Notes under the pieces: generated by a model
Databases searched by the model: none
What the model was told of the DNA's origin: nothing
Seen by the model: only the letters and a program-made list of their open reading frames with translations
Assembly: GCA_964626965.1 (NCBI GenBank)
Contig: CAZVHB010000001.1
Coordinates: 62,001-126,000 of the forward strand
Length of the DNA stretch: 64,000 nucleotides
Source of the DNA: CAZEPT01 sp964626965
GTDB taxonomy: Bacteria; Patescibacteriota; Minisyncoccia; Phycocordibacterales; UBA9973
Direction: 5' to 3'
Shown here: piece after piece, positions 40,340 through 48,239 of the stretch
Numbering within the stretch: position 1 is the first letter of the stretch
How the letters are laid out: the number at the start of each line of letters is the position of its first letter
Translations under genes and position numbers: made by a program

Positions 40340-41611
40340 ATGTTCAGCATCTCAGAGCTATTTTTTTATATATTTGCGTTCATTAGTTTGTATGTGCAGA
40401 TTTTCATGCTCGTTATTTTCTTTCAGAAAAAACGAGATATTTTAATTCGTACTGATAAAATTACACTCCCTGACTACCCAGCGGTAACTATTACCGTACC
40501 AGCATACAACGAATCAAAAAATGTTGAAAAAACAGTCAATTCTCTCTTGCAATTGGATTACCCAAGTGACAAGCTTTTTATTACTATTGTTGATGATGGT
40601 TCAACTGATGATACATGGGAGATAATGCAACAGTATAAAGACAATCCTCAGATAAAAATATTTAGAAAAGAAAATGGTGGTAAGTATACGGCAAATAATC
40701 TCGGCTTAGAACACTCAACAACTCCTTTCGTGGGGTGTCTTGATGCGGACTCAGAAGTTGATGAAGAGGCGCTCAAACGAATCATGACGTATTTTGATAC
40801 GCCTGAGGTTATGGCAGTAGCCCCGACTATTCTTATTCGCGACCCAAAAACAATTATCCAAAAAGCACAAATGGTGGAGTATGACTATTCAATCTATATC
40901 AAAAAAATGCTCGGTATGCTGAACGCTATACATGTTACTCCTGGTCCATTTTCTATATTTAGAAAAACTGTATTTGATACAATCGGTCCATATAAACACG
41001 CTCATAATACCGAAGATCAAGAAATTGCACTTCGAATGCATCACAACCATATGAAGATTGAACATGCTCCAGATGCGTATGTCTATACAATCGGTCCGCA
41101 TAAAGTTCGAGGTTTATACAAACAGCGTGTTCGTTGGATTTATGGTTTTATTAAAAATGCTTTTGATTACAGACATCTTCTATTCAAATCTCGATACGGA
41201 AACGTAGGATTTATTACACTTCCGTCAGGGATTTTATCTATTCTTTCTGTGCTTTTTTTGACATCTTTTTCTGTATATAAATTAATTAATTTCTTGTATC
41301 AAAAATATACCTATTTTAGTGTCGTTGGGTTTCAGTCTGGTTTTTCTTTTACACTACCAAAGTTTGATTTTTTCTACGCTCCATCGCAGACTATTTTTTT
41401 CATGACACTCTTTGTCTATGTTATGGTTTTTACCTCACTTTTTCTGGGGCAAAAATTACGCTACGGAAAACTTCTTATTAATCGAAATATTTTCTACTTT
41501 TTCTTTATCTATTCTGTCGTTGCGCCACTATGGCTACTCAAATCTATCTACAATGCTCTTCGTACCTACGAAGCAAGCTGGACTACCGAACGAGATACAC
41601 GAGGTATTTAA
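40340..41611 (+). CDS. Family 2 membrane glycosyltransferase
   Basis: A 423-residue processive-type glycosyltransferase of the cellulose/hyaluronan synthase-like group. One span at the N-terminus is followed by the GT2 domain with VPAYNES, DDGSTDDTW, the DADSEVD metal motif, TEDQEIALRMH and QRVRWIYGF (QxxRW). Three more spans follow at the C-terminus. It is expected to move sugars from nucleotide donors to a polymer or lipid at the membrane. The start is placed at ATG 40340 because the -10 lies just upstream; an earlier frame start at 40310 would precede the promoter. Product unknown. Confidence 0.87.
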   Translation: MFSISELFFYIFAFISLYVQIFMLVIFFQKKRDILIRTDKITLPDYPAVTITVPAYNESKNVEKTVNSLLQLDYPSDKLFITIVDDGSTDDTWEIMQQYKDNPQIKIFRKENGGKYTANNLGLEHSTTPFVGCLDADSEVDEEALKRIMTYFDTPEVMAVAPTILIRDPKTIIQKAQMVEYDYSIYIKKMLGMLNAIHVTPGPFSIFRKTVFDTIGPYKHAHNTEDQEIALRMHHNHMKIEHAPDAYVYTIGPHKVRGLYKQRVRWIYGFIKNAFDYRHLLFKSRYGNVGFITLPSGILSILSVLFLTSFSVYKLINFLYQKYTYFSVVGFQSGFSFTLPKFDFFYAPSQTIFFMTLFVYVMVFTSLFLGQKLRYGKLLINRNIFYFFFIYSVVAPLWLLKSIYNALRTYEASWTTERDTRGI

Positions 41612-41634
41612 TTCTGTCAAAAAAAACGGATAAA

Positions 41635-41643
41635 TGTTATACT
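41635..41643 (+). promoter_or_regulatory. Extended -10 promoter
   Basis: TGT-TATACT, -10 at 41638-41643, 7 bases before ATG 41651. Confidence 0.6.
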
Positions 41644-41650
41644 AGTTTAT

Positions 41651-42361
41651 ATGATGAAGAAACAAGACATTAGCCGATATTTTATCGTTTTTTTTATTAC
41701 ACTCGCAGTGTTTATTACCGCCGGAACACTCTCAAGCTTTTTTAATCAAAGAAAGATAAATGAAGTAAAGAAAATTCAAGATAAGATATCTATTGATATC
41801 CTTTCAAATGAAACTCAATTTCAATTACTTCAAGAACTCTCTTGTAGGGATGTATCAAAATCCACCCTCTCAAAAGAGCTCAACGAACTTGCTGATAAGA
41901 TAACCTATAGTGAAGCAAACATAAAAAATCAAGAGGATGTAAATGAATTAAAGCGTTATTATGGTATTTTGCAAATCAAAGATTATTTGCTTTCAAAAAA
42001 ATTGAAAGAAAAGTGTAAGATCAATACTGAATTAATTTTCTATTTTTATACAACAAAAGAAAATTGTACGGAGTGTGACAAGCAGTCTATTGTTCTCACA
42101 CAACTTCGTCAAAAATATCCAGATCTCCGCGTCTACTCATTTGATTACAGTTCAAGTCTTTCTGCCCTCCAGACATTGATTAATATTTTTAAAATCTCTG
42201 ACACAGCACTTCCAGCACTTGTGATTAATGAAGATACTTATACCGGTTTCAAATCAGCTGAAGAAATAGAAAAGCTTCTTCCTGCACTTGTTTTAGAAAA
42301 GAAGAAACAGGATGCTGAGAAAGCGAAACTTTTGAAGCTTGAAGAAGAAAACAAAAAATAA
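41651..42361 (+). CDS. Membrane-anchored thioredoxin-like protein
   Basis: A 236-residue protein with one N-terminal membrane span (about 12-32), a helical coil-like middle, and a C-terminal thioredoxin-like fold. The fold shows FYFYTTKENCTECDKQS (CxxC at about 138-141) and TALPALVIN, where the proline fits the cis-Pro position. The order of parts is normal, in contrast to the DsbA-like protein encoded 1.4 kb upstream. It may be an extracytoplasmic thiol protein. A charged KK/EE tail ends the protein. The DedA gene starts 7 bases later. Confidence 0.65.
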   Translation: MMKKQDISRYFIVFFITLAVFITAGTLSSFFNQRKINEVKKIQDKISIDILSNETQFQLLQELSCRDVSKSTLSKELNELADKITYSEANIKNQEDVNELKRYYGILQIKDYLLSKKLKEKCKINTELIFYFYTTKENCTECDKQSIVLTQLRQKYPDLRVYSFDYSSSLSALQTLINIFKISDTALPALVINEDTYTGFKSAEEIEKLLPALVLEKKKQDAEKAKLLKLEEENKK

Positions 42362-42368
42362 AACATAC

Positions 42369-43052
42369 ATGAGTAAGTATGGAAAACTCCTTATTGGTCC
42401 GTTGTGTATACTCGGCCTTATTCTCCTCATAGACTTCAGTTGGACCCTCTTGAACTTACCATCTGAAAAAGAATTAATACCAATCATCAAAACTTACTTT
42501 GATTCGTACGGAATCCTTATTGTTTTTTTAGCTGCTATTTTTGAATCAGCATTTGTTCTAGGTGTCTATGCACCAGGTGGTCTGGTAATATTTCTCGGTG
42601 TTATATTCTCAATCGGCAATCCGTGGAAAGCAGTGTTTGTTGTCGCCAGTGTCATCACAGGCTTTCTTATAGGTTTTACAATCGATTTCTACCTTGGTCG
42701 GTACGGGTGGTATAAATTTCTCATCCATTTTGGTCTGCAAAAAACACTCGATAGTACAAAAGAGAAAATAGAGAAGTATGGGCAGAGTACTGCATGGGTA
42801 GCGTATCATCACCCTGATCTCGGATCACTTGTTGCTACCTCTTACGGTATTCTTCAGTTTTCTTACAAAAAATTTATGACAATCAGTGTTTTACCCGTGA
42901 CACTCTGGTGCATCTTTTGGGGAACACTCGCATATTTCTTGGGTGAAAAAGCGCTCCAGATTATGGGATACAAAACATTGTTTATTATTTTAGGTGTCTG
43001 GATCATAGCGAGGATTATTGAGGTGAAAATTTTGGAGAAAAAAGTAGAATAA
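42369..43052 (+). CDS. DedA (SNARE-associated) family membrane protein
   Basis: A 227-residue polytopic protein of the DedA family, transporters linked to recycling of the undecaprenyl-phosphate carrier and membrane homeostasis. Typical features are FLAAIFESAFVLGVYAPGG, GFLIGFTIDFYLGRYGW and YGKFMTISVLP-type region (here SYKKFMTISVLP) with GTLAYFLGE. About five membrane spans. The start ATG 42369 is preferred over an in-frame one at 42339, which would overlap the previous gene. A strong terminator follows. Confidence 0.8.
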   Translation: MSKYGKLLIGPLCILGLILLIDFSWTLLNLPSEKELIPIIKTYFDSYGILIVFLAAIFESAFVLGVYAPGGLVIFLGVIFSIGNPWKAVFVVASVITGFLIGFTIDFYLGRYGWYKFLIHFGLQKTLDSTKEKIEKYGQSTAWVAYHHPDLGSLVATSYGILQFSYKKFMTISVLPVTLWCIFWGTLAYFLGEKALQIMGYKTLFIILGVWIIARIIEVKILEKKVE

Positions 43053-43087
43053 GAAAGCCTCGCATTATAGATGCGAGGCTTTCTTAT
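43051..43087. terminator. Hairpin terminator between dedA and tRNA-Thr
   Basis: 15-bp perfect stem (43051-43065 with 43071-43085); symmetrical A and T flanks allow action on both strands. Confidence 0.88.
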
Positions 43088-43090
43088 TAA

Positions 43091-43166
43091 TGGAGCCGCT
43101 TCTCAGACTTGAACTGAGGACCTTCGCTTTACAAAAGCGTTGCTCTACCAACTGAGCTAAAGCGGC
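43091..43166 (-). tRNA. tRNA-Thr (anticodon UGU)
   Basis: On the minus strand the sequence folds as a full cloverleaf: acceptor GCCGCTT/AAGCGGC, D-arm GCTCAGTTGGTAGAGC, anticodon loop TTTGTAA giving UGU (reads ACA), T-arm CTCAG-TTCAAGT-CTGAG, and an encoded CCA end. The closing pair of the anticodon stem is A-A. Confidence 0.95.
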
Positions 43167-43246
43167 AAGTATATACAGAGTGAATGTCTATATAAATATA
43201 TAATTCATTCTGTATATGAAACTAGTATAGCAAAAATAAATAATTT

Positions 43247-43642
43247 TTACAAATGTATCTGACCTTTCTCTCCATTCTTTTTCTGCTCCTCTACATGACT
43301 CAAAATCATGTTTTCGTCTATCGCCCCAGTATATATTTCATCAGGAAATATTTTATGGGCGATTTTACTAATCCCTCTATCGAGCATTTTTCTCGATAGT
43401 TTCTTGAGTCTGATGAGTACTTTGAGTGTTAACACGAGCATTGTCTTGATTTCGTCTCTAATTACAGAGTGAAAAGTAACCGACATCTTGTTTATGTTAT
43501 GCATGCTAAAAGGATTGTGTCCTTCGTCTCTGATATTTCCATTTTCATCAGCGTAGATACGAATATGTCTGTGTTGGTAGTATAAAATACTTGCTATGAC
43601 AGCTATTGATCCAAGTATGAGTCCAATAAGAAAAATAGTCAT
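43247..43642 (-). CDS. Small membrane-anchored hypothetical protein
   Basis: A 131-residue protein with one N-terminal span (MTIFLIGLILGSIAVIASIL) followed by a basic, helical cytoplasmic part (KVLIRLKKLSRKMLDRGISK) and an acidic-to-basic tail. I do not recognise the family. The ATG at 43642 lies 4 bases after the tsf stop; an in-frame ATG at 43654 would overlap tsf. It is the last gene of the rpsB-tsf transcript. Confidence 0.55.
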   Translation of the reverse strand: MTIFLIGLILGSIAVIASILYYQHRHIRIYADENGNIRDEGHNPFSMHNINKMSVTFHSVIRDEIKTMLVLTLKVLIRLKKLSRKMLDRGISKIAHKIFPDEIYTGAIDENMILSHVEEQKKNGEKGQIHL

Positions 43643-43646
43643 ATGG

Positions 43647-44435
43647 TTACCCAATATTTACACGAACATATTGATCAAGAGCAACTGTTCCGAGTACTTG
43701 TTTGACTGATTTTGAAGTGTCTTTGAAAAATGGTTGTTCCATAAGAATGCGTTCTTTGAGGTATCCTTCTACTTTTCCTTCGAGGATTTTCATTTTCATT
43801 TCTTCTGGTTTGTTTGCCATTGCTTCATCTTCACTCATTTCTTTTTCAGCAATAGTGCGGATTGATGCGAGTGTATCAGTAGGAATATCGGTTTTTTCTT
43901 TGTATTCTGGATTCATCGCTGCAATGTGCATAGCGAGATCTTTTGCCATAGCTTCGTCACCACCATTTGAAAGAGCAACGATACTTGCGATACGTCCATC
44001 ATGCACGTACCCACTGATAGGTGAGCCAGTGATTTCTGTAATTCCACCAAGAACGATATTTTCTCCTACTTTTTGGATAACTTCGTCGATGAGCGGTTTT
44101 GCATCTTCCATTGTTTTATCTTTTCCTTCTGTAAGCGCCATATCAGCGAGCTTGTTTGAAAGATTTACAAAGTCTTCATTTTTAGCAACGAAGTCTGTTT
44201 CGCAATTGAGTTGTACGATAACAGCTTTGTTTTCATTTTTGCGCATAACGAGTACTCCCATACCTGTTTCGCGATCTGATTTTTTGGCAGCAACTTCACT
44301 TGATCTCTTTTTAAGAATAAGCACAGCTTTATCAAAATCACCCTCTGCTTCTTCAAGTGCCTTTTTGCATTGCATCACAGATACACTTGTTGCGTCACGT
44401 AATTTTTTTATAAGTTCTGTTGTAATTTCAGCCAT
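43647..44435 (-). CDS. tsf: Elongation factor Ts
   Basis: Guanine nucleotide exchange factor for EF-Tu. The 262-residue protein has the N-terminal UBA-like part (LRDATSVSVMQCKKALEEAEGD, given here in part) and the core TDFVAKNEDF that contacts EF-Tu. Slightly shorter than typical (about 280-300) with a compact C-terminal module (LMEQPFFKD). It follows rpsB by 3 bases, the conserved rpsB-tsf order. Confidence 0.94.
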   Translation of the reverse strand: MAEITTELIKKLRDATSVSVMQCKKALEEAEGDFDKAVLILKKRSSEVAAKKSDRETGMGVLVMRKNENKAVIVQLNCETDFVAKNEDFVNLSNKLADMALTEGKDKTMEDAKPLIDEVIQKVGENIVLGGITEITGSPISGYVHDGRIASIVALSNGGDEAMAKDLAMHIAAMNPEYKEKTDIPTDTLASIRTIAEKEMSEDEAMANKPEEMKMKILEGKVEGYLKERILMEQPFFKDTSKSVKQVLGTVALDQYVRVNIG

Positions 44436-44438
44436 ATA

Positions 44439-45131
44439 TTATTTTATGTTTGATTTAAATCCACTCTTATAAGCTTCGACTAAATATTCTACTATAAATG
44501 TAATACTTGATAGTGATGCGTCGTTTGCAACAACAGGGAAGGTAATGTTTGCGATATTACAGTCTGTTCCAGCAAGAGCAACTGTTGGGATAAGCATTTT
44601 TTCAGCTTCTGTCACAGCAATGTGTTCACGTCGTGGGTCTACAACAAATACTGCATCTGGAAGTTTTTTCATGTCTGTAATACCAGAGAAGAGTTTGTGC
44701 ATACGAGCAATTTCTTCGTCGATAAGGAGTCTTTCTTTCTTAGTGTATTTGTCGAGTGTTCCTTCTTCTTTTTGTTTTTTGAGGTCGTTGAGTTTTTGTA
44801 CTCGTTTTGTAATTTCTGAGAAGTTTGTGAGTACTCCACCAACCCATCTCTCTGTGATAAATGGTTGACCGATACTCTCAGCACCGAGTTTTACTGTTTC
44901 TTTTCCTTCTGGTTTTACACCAACGAAAAGGATAGTTTTACCTTTTGCTCCAAGCTCTTTCATGAATGAGGCAGCAGCTTCGAGACTTTTTTCTATAAGT
45001 TCAACATCAATGATGTCGACTTGGTTTTTTGAACCGTAAATAAATTTTGCCACTGTTGGGTGACGGCGACTTTTTGTATATCCAAAGTGGGATCCAGCTT
45101 GGAAAAGTCCTTCGATAATTTTATCTGACAT
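44439..45131 (-). CDS. rpsB: 30S ribosomal protein S2
   Basis: Large 30S protein S2, 230 residues from ATG 45131. Family marks are GSHFGYTKSRRHP, FIYGSKNQVDIIDVE, WVGGVLTNF, PDAVFVVDPRREHIAV and GTDCNI near the end. An in-frame ATG at 45149 would add MSGRKK; the shorter form starts at the usual place before the conserved sequence. A leader of about 140 bases with a hairpin lies upstream, as in many bacteria where S2 controls its own operon. Confidence 0.94.
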   Translation of the reverse strand: MSDKIIEGLFQAGSHFGYTKSRRHPTVAKFIYGSKNQVDIIDVELIEKSLEAAASFMKELGAKGKTILFVGVKPEGKETVKLGAESIGQPFITERWVGGVLTNFSEITKRVQKLNDLKKQKEEGTLDKYTKKERLLIDEEIARMHKLFSGITDMKKLPDAVFVVDPRREHIAVTEAEKMLIPTVALAGTDCNIANITFPVVANDASLSSITFIVEYLVEAYKSGFKSNIK

Positions 45132-45232
45132 TTTCTTTCTGCCCGACAAAGTGGTTACTTTGCTTGAGGGCTATTAATTAATGCTCCTTTCGAGAGAGCG
45201 GACTCCGTTCATAAGCATTTCAGCGTAATGAC

Positions 45233-45267
45233 AGAGAAAATCCCTATATTCTATAGGCTTTTTCTCC
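45233..45267 (-). promoter_or_regulatory. Hairpin in the rpsB leader
   Basis: GAGAAAA...CTATA and TATAG...TTTTCTC arms pair imperfectly across 35 bases between the rpsB promoter and its start. Possibly an S2 autoregulatory site. Confidence 0.4.
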
Positions 45268-45282
45268 ACGGAATCTGTAGTA

Positions 45283-45291
45283 TTTATAGCA
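45283..45291 (-). promoter_or_regulatory. Promoter of rpsB-tsf
   Basis: Minus strand TGC-TATAAA, -10 at 45283-45288, giving a leader of about 140 bases. Confidence 0.5.
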
Positions 45292-45313
45292 TAAAAGAGG
45301 GGATTTGACGAGC

Positions 45314-45342
45314 TTGACATATCTACTTAATTATTCTAAAAT
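45314..45342 (+). promoter_or_regulatory. Upstream promoter of the gene at 45431
   Basis: TTGACA (45314-45319), 17 bases, TAAAAT (45337-45342); divergent from the rpsB promoter. Confidence 0.65.
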
Positions 45343-45370
45343 TTGGAAAAGTTTGGAACTTTGAAAAATG

Positions 45371-45423
45371 TTGTTTTGATGATGTTTGATGGTATATTTT
45401 GCCCCTAAACATCATCAAAACAA
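45371..45423 (+). promoter_or_regulatory. 17-base perfect inverted repeat enclosing an extended -10 box
   Basis: Arms 45371-45387 and 45407-45423 are perfect inverse complements (TTGTTTTGATGATGTTT and its partner). The 19-base loop holds TGG-TATATT (45390-45398). It could be an operator, or an RNA hairpin in transcripts from the upstream promoter. Confidence 0.75.
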
Positions 45424-45430
45424 TGTAGAT

Positions 45431-45793
45431 ATGTCCACAGAAAATCACTTAGAAAATCAAGTTAATGATTTCTTAAAAAACAAGAAAGTTGAGGATAAAA
45501 ATATTATCAAAAAGTATTTACATCCTGATCAAAGCTTTGCTTTGATTGCGTTTAACACGAAACAGGATCTCAATGATAATGCGTCTTCAATTTTATTCAT
45601 CCTTCTTAAGGATAATCTTAAAGAGTCTGGTGCATTGATTCAGTCGCACTTTCAGGGAGAAGATTTCTATTTCTATGAAAGCGAAATTATTAATATTGAC
45701 GATCCAGTACAACAAGCAGATCCTAAAAGTTTTACATGTAATGTGAAGTTTGGACGTGAGAAAAATCGTATCATTAATTTTGATTTAAAATAA
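45431..45793 (+). CDS. Hypothetical protein under an inverted-repeat leader (120 aa)
   Basis: A 120-residue soluble protein I cannot place in a family. It reads as an alpha/beta domain: a helical start (ENQVNDFLKNKKVEDKNIIKK), then strands SFALIAFNT and SILFILLKDN, and an acidic middle (YFYESEIINIDDP). One cysteine. The start ATG 45431 lies 7 bases after a perfect 17-base inverted repeat, and the earlier in-frame start at 45386 would lie inside that repeat. The elaborate upstream region suggests regulated expression. Confidence 0.6.
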   Translation: MSTENHLENQVNDFLKNKKVEDKNIIKKYLHPDQSFALIAFNTKQDLNDNASSILFILLKDNLKESGALIQSHFQGEDFYFYESEIINIDDPVQQADPKSFTCNVKFGREKNRIINFDLK

Positions 45794-45817
45794 AATGGTT
45801 TGGCTATACAAGTCCTG

Positions 45818-45848
45818 CCGGATTCGCTTGCGAATCCGGTTTTTTTTT
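45818..45848 (+). terminator. Hairpin terminator
   Basis: CCGGATTCG/CGAATCCGG stem with CTTG loop and nine T. Confidence 0.92.
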
Positions 45849-45917
45849 GTATTTTTTTACAAACTACAAACTAGAAACTATTAACTAATCAAATTTGTAA
45901 AAAAGCCTTATTTCATA

Positions 45918-45923
45918 TATAGT
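45918..45923 (+). promoter_or_regulatory. -10 promoter of proS (leaderless)
   Basis: TATAGT 6 bases before ATG 45930. Confidence 0.6.
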
Positions 45924-45929
45924 GTTCGT

Positions 45930-47171
45930 ATGAGACAAAGTCAACTCTTCACTAAAACAAAAAGGGAAAATCCAGCCGACGAGACGTCGAAAAACGCTCA
46001 ACTCCTTATTCGTGCAGGCTTTATTTACAAAGAAATGGCCGGTGTATATGCATATTTACCACTTGGTCTTCGTACTTTAAATAAAATCATTCAAATCATC
46101 CGCGAAGAAATGAACGCAATTGGCGGACAAGAAGTTACTTTGACCGCACTTCAGCAGAAAGAAATTTGGGAAAAAACAGACAGGTGGGAAGAAGATATTT
46201 GGTTTAAGACAAAATTAAAAAATGATACTGAGCTCGGACTTGGATTTACTCATGAAGAAGTACTTACAAAATTGATGGGGGACTTTATTTCTTCATATCG
46301 AGATTTACCTCAATATGTGTATCAATTTCAAACAAAGTTTAGAAATGAAACTCGTGCGAAATCTGGTATCATGCGTACCCGAGAATTTATCATGAAAGAC
46401 CTCTACTCATTTTCTAAAGATAAAACTGAGCATGATGCTTTTTATGAAAAATCAAAAACTGCATACATGAATGTTTTTAACCGTGTTGGACTTGGTGATA
46501 CGACATACCTCACTTTTGCTTCAGGTGGATCTTTTTCAAAATTCTCTCATGAATTTCAAACAATCACTGACGCAGGGGAGGATATTATCTACATAGATAA
46601 AGAAAAAAATATTGCACTCAATAAGGAAGTGTACACAGATGAAGTTATTGAAAGTCTCGGTCTCACTAAAGAAAACCTCATTGAAGAAAAAGCAGTTGAA
46701 GTTGGAAACATATTTACGCTTGCAACAAAATTCTCAGATGCACTTGAACTCCGTTACAAAAATGAAGACGGAACAGACGAAACAGTCTTTATGGGTTCAT
46801 ATGGTATTGGTCCAGCTCGTGTGATGGGAACTATCGTCGAGACACTTTCTGATGAAAAGGGAATTGTTTGGCCAGAAGCTGTTGCACCATTTAAAGTACA
46901 CCTTGTACTTCTTGGTGATAGTGAGGAAGTAAAAAAAGAAGCAGAAATACTCTACGGTGAACTCAATCTTAAAAATGTAGAAGTACTTTTCGATGATCGA
47001 GCAGGACTTTCTATTGGTGAAAAATTAAATGACGCAGACCTACTTGGTATGCCGTATCGTGTGGTAGTGTCAGAAAAAAGTCTTGAAAAAGGTGGTTGTG
47101 AAATCAAAAAAAGAAATGGGACTGACGTGAGTATTATAAGTATTGCAGAAACGATCGATTATTTTAACTAA
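45930..47171 (+). CDS. proS: Prolyl-tRNA synthetase without the editing domain
   Basis: Class II synthetase that charges tRNA-Pro. The 413-residue protein has motif 2 (FRNETRAKSG ... REFIMKDLYSF), motif 3 (GSYGIGPARVMG) and the C-terminal anticodon-binding domain (VLFDDRAGLSIGEKLNDADL, in part). The bacterial INS editing domain of about 180 residues, usually between motifs 2 and 3, is absent, as in alphaproteobacterial ProRS. Mischarged Ala-tRNA-Pro would then need a separate deacylase. It heads an operon with mreB and mreC. Confidence 0.93.
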   Translation: MRQSQLFTKTKRENPADETSKNAQLLIRAGFIYKEMAGVYAYLPLGLRTLNKIIQIIREEMNAIGGQEVTLTALQQKEIWEKTDRWEEDIWFKTKLKNDTELGLGFTHEEVLTKLMGDFISSYRDLPQYVYQFQTKFRNETRAKSGIMRTREFIMKDLYSFSKDKTEHDAFYEKSKTAYMNVFNRVGLGDTTYLTFASGGSFSKFSHEFQTITDAGEDIIYIDKEKNIALNKEVYTDEVIESLGLTKENLIEEKAVEVGNIFTLATKFSDALELRYKNEDGTDETVFMGSYGIGPARVMGTIVETLSDEKGIVWPEAVAPFKVHLVLLGDSEEVKKEAEILYGELNLKNVEVLFDDRAGLSIGEKLNDADLLGMPYRVVVSEKSLEKGGCEIKKRNGTDVSIISIAETIDYFN

Positions 47172-47192
47172 AGCTAAACACAGAGACAGAAT

Positions 47193-48239
47193 ATGATAGG
47201 AGGATTAAAAAAAGCATTTTCAAATGATATTGGTATAGACTTGGGTACTGCAAATACGCTCGTGTATTTGAAGCATCACGGTATCGTGATCAATGAGCCT
47301 TCTGTTGTTGCAGTCAATCAAAAGACTGGTCAGATTGTTGCTGTTGGAAATGATGCAAAACAAATGCTCGGACGTACACCTGCGCATATCAAAGCAATCC
47401 GTCCTCTTGTTGATGGAGTTATTTCTGATTATGAAGTAACTGAAGAAATGCTTTCATATCTCATTCGTAAAACTGAGTCTGTTTCAAGAAAACTTCTTGG
47501 TCCTCGTGTCGTGATTGGTATTCCATCTGGTGTCACCAACGTCGAGAGTCGCGCAGTGTACGATGCAGCAAAGTCTGCTGGTGCACGTGAAGTCTACCTT
47601 GTTGAAGAGCCGATGGCTGCAGCTATCGGTATTCGTCTTCCGGTAAATGATCCAGTGGGATCTATGATTATCGACATCGGTGGAGGAACGACAGATATTG
47701 CGGTGATCTCTCTCGGAGGTATCGTCAAATCTAAGAATCTCAAAGTTGCTGGTGATCAATTCAACAACGATATTATTGTGTATTTGAAAGAAGAATTTAA
47801 ATTACTCGTTGGGGAAAAAACTGCAGAAAATATTAAAATCGCACTTGGCTCAGCATATTTGCAAGACAAAAATGAAATTCCTGTTCGTGGTCGCGATATG
47901 ACTACTGGCCTTCCAAAAGAAATTATTCTTTCATCACTCCATATTCAAGATGCAATCAGTCAGTCTGTATCAGTGCTTGTTGATGGTGTAAAAGAAATTC
48001 TCGAAACAACTCCTCCTGAAGTTGTCGGTGATATTATGAAAGGTGGAATTATTCTCTCAGGTGGTGGGGCGCTCCTTCGTGGACTTGATACACTCCTTCA
48101 GAGTACACTCAATATTCCGGTCTATGTTGCTGAAGATCCGCTCACTGCAGTTGCAAGGGGGTGTGGAATTATTTTAGATAATTTAGAAGTGTTTGAAGAA
48201 GCACTCATACGAGTAGATGGCGATGCAATTCTTAAATAA
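47193..48239 (+). CDS. mreB: Rod shape-determining protein MreB
   Basis: Actin-like ATPase forming membrane-bound filaments that guide lateral wall growth. The 348-residue protein has the phosphate loops DLGTANTLVY and DIGGGTTDIAV, the VIGIPSGVTNVE stretch and the adenosine-binding GGIILSGGGALLRGL. The start MIGGLKKAFSNDIGIDLGTAN includes the short amphipathic N-terminus typical of many MreBs. It starts 21 bases after proS and overlaps mreC. Confidence 0.95.
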   Translation: MIGGLKKAFSNDIGIDLGTANTLVYLKHHGIVINEPSVVAVNQKTGQIVAVGNDAKQMLGRTPAHIKAIRPLVDGVISDYEVTEEMLSYLIRKTESVSRKLLGPRVVIGIPSGVTNVESRAVYDAAKSAGAREVYLVEEPMAAAIGIRLPVNDPVGSMIIDIGGGTTDIAVISLGGIVKSKNLKVAGDQFNNDIIVYLKEEFKLLVGEKTAENIKIALGSAYLQDKNEIPVRGRDMTTGLPKEIILSSLHIQDAISQSVSVLVDGVKEILETTPPEVVGDIMKGGIILSGGGALLRGLDTLLQSTLNIPVYVAEDPLTAVARGCGIILDNLEVFEEALIRVDGDAILK

